This document shows positions 49,503-61,180 of a stretch of 64,000 nt of DNA, piece by piece. Each line of letters starts with the position of its first letter. Positions within the stretch are counted from its first letter, which is position 1. The position numbers were made by a program, and so were the translations under genes. The stretch comes from Stercorarius parasiticus. Its lineage: Eukaryota > Chordata > Aves > Charadriiformes > Stercorariidae. The DNA lies in the NCBI GenBank assembly GCA_013396915.1, contig VWZL01000443.1:326085-390084 (forward strand), written 5' to 3'. The notes under the pieces are model-generated. The model was not told the DNA's origin and searched no databases. It was given only the letters and a program-made list of their open reading frames with translations.

Positions 49503-50045
49503 TCTAGGCTTAAGTTGGACATAGATCCTACTTGCTCTAAAAAAAAAAAAAAGGTGAAAAAAAGGGGGGGATCATTGTGTCTTGTAAGAAGGAGTTCAAA
49601 TCCATAGTGTAAACAAGGACATAGCAAGTGTATCCTAAACGTTCCACTATTAGGTAGCCAATATAACATGCTCTCACTCTTGTTTTTCCTATTCTTTTAA
49701 ATAATAAAGCCAATAAAGCCAGAGAGGCTGACTTCACAGGTTAGTATTTCTTCTAACTCCCAGCACACTTGACAGCTAGAAAAGCTGTGATTCCCATTCT
49801 TACTCCAAATAATTTCTTTAATGAAATATGACAGTGTCACCAGGTGTAACTGAAATGACCTGAGCCCAGACCATTGTATAACATGACACTTAATGGCTTG
49901 TCACCTACACTAACCACTGATACTTCAGTAGGAATGACTGATGTTATTTCCAACCTGAAGTTGAAGTCTCTACTCCAAACTCCTACTTGGTCAGCTATGG
50001 GATGAAACTAGGTTCCTCAGTGTGAGACCTTGAAAGCCTACAAGT

Positions 50046-50190
50046 ATGAAGGCTGCACAGCCCGCGTAGGCAACCTCTTCTACTGTTTGATTCCTCACAG
50101 TGAAAAAGTTTTTCCCTTCATCCAATCCAAACTTCTCTTATTTCAAATTATGTCCATCACCACTGTCTCCTGTAAATCTATCCTTCACTC
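50046..50190 (-). mobile_element. Old CR1 fragment, minus (probable)
   Basis: The element strand matches the CR1 ORF2 C-terminal segment that normally reads as 'FFTVRVVRHWNR'-type sequence. Visible in plus orientation are the 'gcaacctcttctactg', 'cacagtgaaaaagttttt' and 'tccaatccaaacttctctta' stretches, counterparts of the better copies at 44.85 and 10.95 kb. It is heavily diverged and has neither 3' tail nor 5' end. Confidence 0.65.
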
Positions 50191-50679
50191 CACTTGCTTA
50201 CTTGCAAGTGCACAGAGACAAAACATTTTGTTTCAGACAATGAAATTTGCATGCCATCAGTCTCAGTCTTCTGTTCAGGATATATCCTCTCAGATTTTCA
50301 TATCAGCATGTAAGATTACTTTAATTACTAGAACTCTGAACTTTCTGTTCGAGAACTGACTCCAAAACTGTCAATCATTCACACAGCCTTTGTGAAAGGG
50401 AGCTTATAAAAAAGCAGCACAGTACAAGATATTAGTTGACTTTGGCTGCAACTAAATGGGATGAATATGTGTCTGAATGACTAAGCCAAACTACAGTATA
50501 GTACTTTGTAACGAGAACTGCACATTTGCACAGCTCCTCAGCCCTGGTAGTAAGTCAACCACAAAACTAATTCTCATATGAAGAAAAATATTAAAAACCA
50601 TGCTAAAGCATTTATTTTTTCTTTAAAGTCTATTATTATTTAACCAGCAAAGAGACAGGACAGAATCAACAGTGAAATG

Positions 50680-51105
50680 TAGAGTCATTCAGGCTGGAGA
50701 AACCTCAGGAGGTCTCTAGTCCAGCTGTGCTCAAAGCAGGGTCAGCTCTGAGGTTAGACAGGGTGTCTCAGGAGCTTATGAAGTCTGGTCCTGAAAACCT
50801 CCAGAACAGACATTCCACAACATCTCTGGGAAGTCTGTTCCAACACTTGTCTGTACTCACAGCATTCCCGCTCCTCCCACCCGTTAAGTTAGAACTTCCA
50901 TCTCTGTCAGTTTTTATCCATTGTCCCTTGTCCTCATGTCATGCACATCTATAAAGAGCCTGACTCCATCTTCTTGATGGAGTGCCTCATAGGCACCGGA
51001 AGGCTTCTGTTATGTTCCCTTTGCAGCTCACCTCCTCTCCTCTTCTCTAGGATATGTAAACCCAGTTCCCTGAGCCTCTTCTGGTGGGTCATGTGCTTCA
51101 AAGGT
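50680..51105 (-). mobile_element. Old CR1 3' fragment, minus
   Basis: About 425 bp of diverged CR1 in minus orientation. In plus reading it shows the 'gagaaacctcaggaggtctctagtcc' 3' UTR segment (about 50697), 'cattccacaacatctctggg', 'gttccaacacttg' and 'cccagttccctgagcctctt' (about 51061). On minus, RLRELGLHILEKRRGGELQR is still readable. The tail is reduced to about one decayed unit. It is older than the 10.7-kb copy. Confidence 0.88.
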
Positions 51106-52528
51106 AAGTCACAACTAACTTCAGCACTAGGACACAGAGCAGAAGAAGTAATATGCAAAAGGTAAACTCATCTTGCTCTAGTATATTTTAAGTTCAGTGC
51201 ATTCTTTTCTACATGACCCTTTAGTTTTATTCTGTAACTGCCTAAATGTTCCTGCACAGCACCACTATTTCTCCACTTCCCTTGAATAAATTTTCAGAGT
51301 TTTCCTAATTTGATATAGGTTTGTAATTCAAGAATTCCCTTGCTCCTTGAAACAATTGCAAGTATATTTTACATATCTTCCAGCTTTAGTACTGGATTTA
51401 ATGAATTTCAGATTTCAGGTGCATATCATGAAGAGACAGAGCTATAGTTTGGAGATGTAATTCCCTTAAATTAAAGTTTACCTGTTCTTGTTAATAATGG
51501 TTTTCAAACCAGTTTTCCAGTAAGTCTAAAAAAAATTATCTAGTAGTATCATTCTAAACTCTAAATGTTACTGGAAGTTAGGTTGCTTCGGTTTATAAAC
51601 TATACAACTTCTTCTAAAAGTGCTTTTCAATTGGATTTTCATTGGGTCTTAGAAGGCAGAGCCCTGCTGATATTTAATCACAAGTTGAGCAAATTTACCA
51701 CTTTATTTTCAATGTTTGGCAAAACCCCGGTAAAAACGTAACAAAATCTTTCTCACATTTATGATCTGTTTTCATCACCTCTGTCTGACTTCTAGGGAAA
51801 CTTATAAAGGATATTTAGATTGCCCCACATGTAGTTCACCAGATTTTGTGCAACTGTAGTCAGGAAGGCAGGGATTGAAGAGCAGTCCACCTACTCAGAG
51901 CATAAACAAGCTGCAGCATGTGGTGAACAGACTGTTGAACCCTACATGTGACTGTAAAATTGTGAAATGCTAAAGAAAACACTGAAAGAGTTTAAGTTTA
52001 GAACTTCTGGTCAGAGCCAGTCTTTTTTTTTTTTTTTTTTTTGGCTTTCCAATGAAACTGTCCCATTTTCTTGGTTTAGCTGTCATTCTGACTCTCAAAA
52101 GAAAATACTGGGCCTGCATGTGTTGTATTTGGAGAGGGAATTGCTGGAGGAGGAGTAGAAGAAAGACACGGGAAACATGGAGACTTAAAGTGTGGAATGT
52201 TTTGATTTTGTTTAGGGTGGAAAGCCAATTTGGAAGAAGATTCTAGCCAAAATTATTCTCTGAAAAAGTGGAAAATTGAGATTTTTAAATATAGTGTCAC
52301 AGACAGCACGAAGTCCCTTGTTGTATTGTGTGTAATTTAAAGGAATTATTGATAGCTACATTAGGTAACTGTCTTGGAAAATAAGAATATTCTGCTTGAG
52401 TCCTTCTTGGATTCCTTTTGGAATTCCATTTGGAATCTTTCCAAATGATTATGTTGTAGTAAAAGCCTGGAAGTTAAAGTGTGTTGAAAGAAAAGTATTT
52501 GCAAGGAGACAAGTTATATACTGAAACA
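51106..52528. other. Non-coding stretch with 20-base T run
   Basis: No gene is recognised. A T20 run lies at 52023-52042. Near 52407-52446 is a cluster of ggaattcc/tttggaat words with local dyad symmetry. Confidence 0.6.
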
Positions 52529-53169
52529 GGTGCCCAGAGAGGCTGTGGCATCTTAATCCATAGAGATTTAAGAAAAAGAAAATAATAATCAACCAGACAA
52601 GGTCCTGAGCAACCTAATGTGATTTGAAATTGATCCTGTTTAGAGTAGTGTTATGGTGCGTTGATCTTGGCTGGCTGCCAGACCCCCACTCTCTCTTTTT
52701 CACTCCCCCTCCTCAACAGGACAGGGTGGAAAATAAGAAGAAAAAGCTCATCAAGGGTCAAGATAACGACAGGGAGATCATGTACCATCAAGGGCAAAAC
52801 AGACTTGACCTGAGCAAAAGGAATTTAATTTATTGCCAATTGAAATAGAGTTGGAAGGTGAACTAAGACAAAAAAACCTAAAACATCTTCCCCCACCCCC
52901 ACCTTCTTTCCAGGGCCAGCTTCACTCCTTCATTGCCAACTCCTCTACCTCCTCTCTCCTGAGTGGCACGGGGGAAACGGGGGGCTGTGGTCAGTCCATA
53001 ACAGCTCCTCTCTGCTGCTTCTGCCCCACCGGCGTCTCTTCGGAGCTGCAGGAAAACACCTGCTCCAGCACCTCTTCCCCCTCCTCTCATCTTGATGCAC
53101 AAGAGAGGTGGGCAGGACCTGATGGCATCCAGAAGTGCCTTCCAGCCTATTGTATTCTCTGATTCTGTG
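52529..53169 (+). mobile_element. Old CR1 3' end split by an LTR insertion
   Basis: Two plus-strand CR1 pieces flank the LTR fragment. The left piece (52529-52648) carries 'gtgcccagagaggctgtgg' and 'aaggtcctgagcaaccta', the C-terminal ORF2 and 3' UTR segment. The right piece (about 53106-53169) carries 'gacctgatggcatccagaag' and 'cttccagcctattg', then two 8-bp tail units, attctctg and attctgtg (53154-53169). Read together they form a continuous CR1 3' end, so the LTR inserted later. Confidence 0.8.
52649..53100 (-). mobile_element. Endogenous-retrovirus LTR fragment, nested in CR1
   Basis: This is the same LTR family as 45187-45826, in minus orientation. The terminal TG on the plus strand (52649; CA on the element strand) marks the intact 3' LTR end. 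The reverse of aattggcaataaattaa lies at 52825-52841, including the AATAAA signal. GC-rich and C-rich stretches follow to about 53100, where the upstream part of the LTR is lost. No clear target-site duplication is visible because the far edge is truncated. No retroviral genes are present. The family name is from memory and uncertain. Confidence 0.72.
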
Positions 53170-56100
53170 GTGAACCTGACTGTTTAAAGCAGGTGATAAG
53201 ACATATAAGAACAGACACATCTAGTTATTAAAAGCTCATTCAGTACGATTATCTGTAACTTAACACGGGTACAGTCAGTTCTGCTTTTTATCAGCTTGCG
53301 AACTGCATATCTATTTAAAATACTTATTTGTTGGGAGGGATTGCTACTTTAAATTTCAAATTAGTTTAAGATAAAGAATAGCAGTCCCTCATGCTATTAA
53401 AACAAATAAATGTTGCAAGGTTAAAATCTTTGTTTTCTTTCTGACTAGGAATCTGCAAGGAAGTAAACTGTAATGCTTAAAGTACCTGTATCAAAGGACC
53501 CCAAAGCATTTAAAAAACTGCCTTAATTGCATGAGTCAGTTTGCTATTAACATTACTGACATCCACTGACTGAAACATGAAAGTTATTATGAGCACACTG
53601 TAGCTGCTCCAGACATTGTATCAGATATAGAAAAATATTGTTCAGTTTAAAATCAAAAGGTATATAGACACAGGCTTGCAATAGTACCTCTTCACATTGA
53701 GCAGAAAGAAGGCTGCTGCTGTTCTGTGTTAACTGTTCTAAAATATCAGATGATCTCTAAAATCTAACTCTAAAATCCTTTAATTTTTTAACTGAATATT
53801 AAATTGCAAAACAAACACAGGTAGGGAAGACAGCAACAAACTTCCCAAAACAAACCCTATACCAACATTTTCATATGACCAGGAGTTATGTCTTACCCTA
53901 TCATAATTATATTTCTATATGCCTAATTTTGACCATTACTCCACTAAGTACATGTGGAGTACTTCATGCCTCTACAGACTCTACGTGACTACAATTCAGC
54001 CAGAAGAACAGGTCCTTCACAAGTTAGCTTCAGGAATAGTTGTAGGAGTTAAAGGCTGCCATCTCTCGTAGAGAACACGTTGTAATGCAGAAAAATATGC
54101 TACCTTGTTATTGGGTTACAATTGCATGAAGAGAGTTGTTTCTGTATTCTGGACAGGAGAGAGCACAGCAAGCTTTTCCCCCACGTCGCTAAGTGAGTTC
54201 AGCCCTACCTGCTCACAAGCCACAAGTCAAACTTTCCTGAAGCAAAGCAAAGACAAATAAACTCGTAGAGGTCTTTTTTTTTTTTTTAATTATAAAACAG
54301 TCTTATATGTACAGCAACCTCACAAAAATGAATTCCACTAGAAGATCTAGAAGACTTGCAGTACAATTTAATGGAGTTGCAGTTTATCCCCATGAGCTGT
54401 ATGAATTTGCAGGGCTTAGGGGAGGCAGAGAACAGGTCCCACAGTGGGATTCAGAGTAGTTTTGTTGATATATTTTGTCCATGGATGAAAAAAATTTTAA
54501 GCTGACTATGGATTTGATTACCATGTGTAACAGCAGAAGTTATGAGAGGATGCTTCTCAAACAAAGAAATGTTCGTGGTTTGCACTGGATGGGAAAAGGA
54601 CTTGTATGGTAAGAAAGCTCTGTCTTCTAAAGAAAAAGAACTGGAAGAAAGCTACCAGTGGGAGATGCAACATCAGCTATGAGCATTATATTAAAGTAAT
54701 ATTCTTTAACCAAGCACAATACAAACAGCACCTTGCACCTTTTGGACAGCTTGTGCTGCTTCTTTCTCAAGGGCATAGGGAACTGCTCCGAAGCTCAGGC
54801 AAGCAGCAGGTTCTGCTGCAGGTGCGTACTCAGCAATTGACAGAGTTGGGCTGCGGCAATATAGTTTTCTGAAGCTGATCTGTGAAAATGTGAATTCGCT
54901 AGTATTTTCCTCTTGCTTCTCTATTCGAGGCTAAATTGCAAAAGAACTGCTAAATGAACTTGTCATGAGTGTGGAAAATGCATGTGTACACTGGAAGTTG
55001 TAAACAAGATCTTCCAAAATCATCTTTTTTCTCACCAGGATTCTCAATGTTTGCCTTTCCTCCACAAATCAACACTGTGTGCTTTGGATGCACTTAGTGC
55101 TCTGTTCTTAGAAGCTAATTCAGCATTTTTGCTAAGCTGTTAAGCCATATTGGCTATCTATCATTCCCTACAAAATATTCCTAAACCCATTACCATTTTA
55201 ATTTGTAGTAACATGCAATGAATTTGTCAGTTGACTAAAGGTTCAGGAGTTCTTCACATGAAATGTCCATTTTTAATTTGCTACCAACCCAAAGATTTTC
55301 CACTGAGTTAGTTTGTGCAATGTAGTTGCTAGGCAACCAGAATAATTTTTCCTAGCATAGTTCAGCAAAGGAAGATATACGTTTACCAGCCTGAACTTTG
55401 CAGGAGCTTTTTTGGTTTAATTAAGTCTCTAATGTTTATAATCCCTTGTCACTCATATCTCTGCACACTCATTTCTTTTCATTGGGGTTTCATGCAGATG
55501 GGCACAGATGTAGCAGTTTTCAGCTACACGCACAAACTAATAGCAAATTACCTGGATTCATAATTTAGGAGTGAGCTGTGCAAATGCATAAAGCTTTTCA
55601 ATAGCTTTCTATTTGTCGAGACAACACATCATAAGTCACTAGAGTCAACTTCAAAACTCGAACATGGAACAGCTGCTGGTTTTAGTGTTCTCAGTGTATA
55701 GATATTTCTAGATTGATAGAATGTTTCAAAACTCATAATGGCTATAGTTTTATGTGAATGGTATCTTACCTTTCCCCCATAGTTTATTATTTCATATTTA
55801 AAATTGGATACGTTCCATATTTAGAAGCCTCTGATTAAGTGATCTCAAATAATTATACTCATTAGATCACCTCTTATCATTCAGGAGTGAAATGTTTGTA
55901 TCCAGACATGTGTCCAATGCAGTAACCATGAATATAGTTTTAAAAACACAAGATTTAGCATATTCAATGAGTCATAAATTATATATAGCATTTTCAAACT
56001 GGGAGAGGAAGATGGGTCAGTCAAGCACATGACTATATTTTATTTAAGATTAGGGTAGTTAAGAAGCAAAATAAGAACTAGGAAATTGTATCAATTGTTC

Positions 56101-59100
56101 CCTTCATGACGAGAAGAAATCACTACAGGAAAGGTAAGATAGTAGTGGCAATAAAGTCTATGCTTTGGTGAATAATAGTGCTGTTTCAAAGGGTTCTTGA
56201 ACTCCCACTTTATTTTTCAGCAGAATGACAAATTTACATGCTGATTCAGCGTTCTCTAGGCACACAAGTTCTGTGATAACTGCTATGTCAGACTAAGCTT
56301 CAAAAACAGTCCCCAGAAAACAAGCTTTGGTTAACATAACAGGTTCCCTAACTGTTGAACAGATGCAATTCATTAAATGTCTTGTACAAAAAAAAAGTGG
56401 AGTTTTTATTTTGTCCACAGTGGTTTTCAGTCTCAACAGCCAAACCTAGAAAATGCCCGTCTTTCAGAACAACTGATAAAAAAATGGATTTTTCCAGTTA
56501 GACTCCAAATAACATTCTCCCTCCCACTATGCACTTCATTTTTAAATCCAAGACTATCAAATTAAAATCTCAAAACACTGAAAGCTGCAGTAATAACTGT
56601 AGGTCAGTAAACTTTAAGCAAGGTTCCATGGGGCTTAGGTAAGGGAGGAACTTAATCATAAATATTACACCTCTAAAGAAAGATTTTCAGCATGAAACAG
56701 AATTTACAGATCTACTATATAAAGATGTCACAGTAGTTATTCCAGCATTTTTGAAGAACTAATTTGGTATGTGACAAAGGTAAGGTTAAGCAATAACAGT
56801 ACCTGCCACAGGACCTAATATACCAAGTTTGGTGGCTATGTTGCCCAAAAAGAAGTGCATGTCACAGGGAAGAGGGACATTAGAGAGAAAGGGTCATTAC
56901 AGAGAAAGATAACAAACAAGGCAGAGGGTTGTTCAGAGTTTCAGTTGATTCATTACATGAACTCTGCTTCTGCTATTTATGCAGAATGCGATAATTAGGA
57001 CTCACTACCTGAGCAGTAATTTAGGTACAGAATGACCCTACTTTTTCATATGTGGCATACGAATCCAGGTACTCTGAAATAAGACCTCTGAGATTGCTCT
57101 GAACCGTTGCCCAAAAATAAGCCAGAATGGACCATTGTGGAAAAGGATGTTGCTGGAACACAGGACTTTACTGTCCTGTCTGCTATGACAAAATGACTGG
57201 AAGAATATCTGCCATCTTTATACTAACAAGGAATTTGGTACCTTCTTGGAAAAAAAAAAAAAGCCCAAACAAAACAAAACACAGGCGGTTACCTCAGTCT
57301 GCCTTGCTGTAGACTGCAAGAAAATTAGACATTGGTCTTGTTTGTTTTCTGCAGCAGCAAAGACGTGAGCCTTACTTTGATACTGAGATCAGTTTCTTTT
57401 AGTCCTCACTTCATACTGAAAACCATCTAAAATGATAAGACTATGTACTTTTGCTGTCCTACAAATAGCATGGCAAACTGCGAGTAGCTTAAAGCAACAT
57501 TGCAACTACAGGGGCTACCTCAGGTTTGTATTTTCATTACATGGCCATGCATAGCATTCCCCTGATGTGCTGGTGTTGTCGCATGTGTAGCCGATTTCTG
57601 CTTAGGCAGGTAATCATTCAGTTGAGTCAGCCTTTCCAAAACACTGAGATGCGTTTTCCATCTTTAAGGCAGCATGAATATAGTGATATCCGAAGCACGA
57701 TGCAAAGCAAAGAAAAAGCTTTTCTTCATGTCATGTTCAGACCTTCACATTTATTCAGAGAATTACTCTGACTTCCAGCCATGCATAAGCACATGCATGT
57801 ACTTTAGCATGGGTCCGACTCATGGCATGAATACACTCCCCAAAACAGTTACTTAACCTGCTTACATTTGAAACCTGCCAGTCACTACAGAGTGGGCCAG
57901 ATCCTACTCTGAGTGACTGAAAACTGAAAATCCAAATGACAAAAGGGAGGAAAAAGTACACTTCCATTTAGATTTGCAACAAATGCCCTAGAACTATTAA
58001 ATGGTGCCAGGTGAACAACTAGCTGAATTTTCAAACATCCTGAAATGCAGTGAAGCCTTGAGATCACAACATTGTTTCTACACCTCATTAACTAAAGATG
58101 GTGAAGGGAGGGATATGCACAGTGCTGGTGAGGGTACTTAGAGGGAAAGGAAATTGAGCAGTGGAAGCAGCAGCCTCTTCAGAGTAGCGGCAGCCCAGCA
58201 GAGTTGTTGATTAGAAGGGCAAAGCCAGGACAGATGTACCCTGCTGCCTGCTAAAGCCATCAGTGTCATTCCTTGTTCCTTTAATGTCTGCAGGCAACCA
58301 AAATGCCACGTGTAATTTGCTAAAAGGAGAGGTTCCTAGCCCTCATTCCCACTCAGTTCACCCGTGCTGGAACAGCTGGAATATGGCACCAAATAGTCTG
58401 AACTCATGATTTAGTAAAAAGCAGAAGCTTAAAAAAAGTGCAGTAGGAAAAGAGTGCCCTGAACGTTATAGAGAGTTCATAATGCAGATATATCAAAAAA
58501 GGCTGCCTTTAAATTTCTTTTCTTGGACACTTCTATCTTCCACAGTTATGCCAGACTTGTTACCGTCATAACTAACATAGCAGAACAACAGAAAGATATT
58601 TGCGTTTAAGACAACTAAAAATGTCCAATCACTGATGTGTCCTTTTTTGAAAGGTAGCTCTCCGAACGAGCTTAATTTTTTCCCTACCATTTGTAGTAAG
58701 AAGAGACAGAAAAAATGTGAGTAAGGACTTAATCACAAAATGTGCTATGCAAAAATAAAGAAACAGTCTTCTTAAATGGTGGTTCCTGGAGCACATTTAG
58801 TCATTTACAACTTCATGAAAACTTTAAGCAACAAAGGGAAAAGACAAATCTCCAGAGACTAATAATTCCCTATTTTAAGGCAGGGTATAAGTAATGATTA
58901 AGCAGCATCATTAAAATGTGGGCAAATTATTTGCCATAAATAATGTCACCAACAAATTACCTTTTATCTCTTCATAGGTTGTTCAACCAAATTAGCCATA
59001 ATTTTTTAATTAAATCATCTGTAGCAACTACAACAGTGGCTTTATTCCACAAACTTTCTTGTAAGCAGAATTTTTATGTTAATTCAGTCCCCTGGGTTTC

Positions 59101-60898
59101 TGGAAAAGAAAAAAAAAACCCACCACTGAAAAAAACCCAAAAACCCCCATATCCTCAACTCAAAGTATTAACTTCCTCATGGCTTGTCGTATTCAGTGAA
59201 ATTGTACATATAGCCATTGTCTTGGCTAAGAAAGGCTTCTGTATCGTGCTTGTATATGTGGGCAATATGTTGTCCTGATTGTAAGAGATGCAAAATGATG
59301 TTGTGTATCTAAAATTAGGGAAAAGTTGATACATTCTGTTAAATCAGCCATAGGGAAATCTCTATCTGTAAATTTGAACTCTGCCAAAAGTTACATATTT
59401 TTTAAAAGTTTTAGACTACCCCTTGAATGTAATGACCCAAACAGGGTTGGAAATACACCTTTCTGAAATCTTGATTTTATTAAATAAAATGGAAAATGCC
59501 AGAATTAAATGTCTTGAACAGAAACCAAGCCACTCGTATTCCTGAAATAACTAGCACAGGATAGATTTTGGCAGCAAGGGCATCGCTTGCATTTTAAAAC
59601 TTATCTGAAGCTGTTTTAAAAATAACTGGTCTGTCAACTTGAGTCAATCATTTTATTTTTCTAATCCTCTAATACTCTGTAACATTTCTCTCCAAGGAAT
59701 GTTTCCGGTGTGCTGTCATATCATATTAGGGAGATGATATGGAGATTTTATATGTTGGTGAAATCATTAAATTCAGTCTTTATACCAAGAAAAAATGCAA
59801 CAAATATGAAATTGGGACCGACCTCTTACATAAATTGTAAAATACCTTAAGGAGTTGTTGTATGATATTCTTGTTGATTTCAAAGCAAAATTTTAATTTA
59901 AGAACAACAGCTTTTCAGTGAGCAAAATTACCATTTTGGTGACAATGTGGAAGTTAACACTGTCCTAATGTACATAAGTGAAACACTTTACTGAATGTCT
60001 CTGAACAGTATCTGAGTATTTTTAACTGTTCAGTTTGATTACTTTTTGAAAACCATGCTAGAAACATGTCCTTCTCCAAGGGTCCCATAGCTAGTCCTTA
60101 ACTTGCCTAGCATAAGCTGAAGACAGATTTTAAATAAATGATCAAATATCTGCTTTTATTTCTTTGAACTTTTAGAAAATATTTTCGAATAAGAAGACAC
60201 ATTCATGTTGAGAATTACTCTGCTCACATTACTCAGAAAAGTACTTTGGAAATGTTACTGTATGTATTTGTATGCATGCATGCCTGTATCTTCATTATAG
60301 CTGTCTCTAAGCAAACTAAATGAGGGATGTCACCAATTCTTCACAGACATTTAAAGATATATATAGTATTACATTTGTGAAAAAACATCCATTAGTTATA
60401 ACAATAACAATGATTTTTATAGACATACTCCTTTCTTGCTAAATTCTTATAAGGTATTAGCAAAGTTATGCATGCAAACAAATCACGAGGCAGAATAAGC
60501 CTGGCCTTAGAGCAGAAATGTGCTGCTGCTCCTATCTCAGATTATGCACTTTAGCAATTAACTTGCCTCATTTGCATCACCAGACCAACACAGTTGTAGC
60601 TAAGAAGAGCTTTAATATATTTCCTGTAGATGATAATAGTGAGACATCGGATGACAATTCCATTCTGTTACCTGCTATTCAGCAATCTGAACTGGTTTAT
60701 GTGCCACTTTCCATTCATCCCTCTACTACTTCAGCTCTTTTTGCAAGACAAAACAACTTTGTCAATGTACATACCAATCCCACCACTAAGTCTGTACTCT
60801 ATCTTCTGTGATTAGTTATTTAAAAATATGACTGGTTAAAATTCTTTGGACTCAACTGTGCATGCTCCAACAAACCATTGTTTCACATTCTAAAAAAA
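53170..60898. other. AT-rich non-coding stretch
   Basis: There is no recognised gene or repeat family over 7.7 kb. It contains a T run near 54273-54288 and A/C-rich tracts at 57250-57283 and 59104-59148. Several open frames (57127-57312, 57526-57771, 60518-60811) have no family signature. Confidence 0.55.
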
Positions 60899-61180
60899 GA
60901 GCTACCAAGGTGGTGAGGGGTCTGGAGAGCAAGCCATATGAGGAGAGGCTGAGGGAAGTGGGCACGTTTAGTTTGGAGAAGAGGAGGCTGAGGGGAGACC
61001 TCATTGCCCTCTACAACTACCTGAAAGGAGGTTGTAGAGAGGTGGGTGTTGGCCCCTTCTCCCAGGTGAATAGTGACAGGACCAGAGGAAATGGTCTGAA
61101 GTTGCGGCAGGGGAGGTTTAGATTAGACGTTAGGAAGAATTCCTTTACTGAAAGAGTGGTCAGGCACTGGAAGAGCTTCT
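60899..61180 (+). mobile_element. Internal CR1 fragment, no 5' or 3' end
   Basis: About 280 bp of CR1 ORF2 in plus orientation, open throughout: [72 protein letters not shown]. By eye it differs from the matching part of the copy at 10747-11775 at only about 5% of bases, so the two belong to one subfamily. It stops abruptly after the region equivalent to VVRHWN at about 61180. The ORF2 end, 3' stem-loop and tail are missing. The frame then runs on by chance to a stop at 61258. Confidence 0.93.

Larger units (their letters stand above)
45827..50045. other. AT-rich non-coding stretch
   Basis: There is no recognised gene or repeat family. It holds an exon or 3'-end candidate on minus (47393-47660), T/G low-complexity sequence (49222-49232 and 49285-49340) and a G-rich patch with quadruplex potential (49480-49502). 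Confidence 0.55.

Noticed and set aside
57127..57312. Cys-rich frame (CGKGCCWNTGLYCPVC)
   Set aside because: It recalls a zinc-binding knuckle, but the Cys spacing fits no known ring or ribbon, the frame is short, and it runs into a poly-Lys A tract.
58291..58410. Strong acceptor (ttcctttaatgtctgcag) with short open frame
   Set aside because: There is no matching donor, and a stop follows after about 37 codons without further support.
60518..60811. 97-codon frame with acceptor-like tttcctgtag
   Set aside because: One plausible acceptor and an open frame only; no polyA signal or partner exon is seen, and frames of this size are expected by chance.
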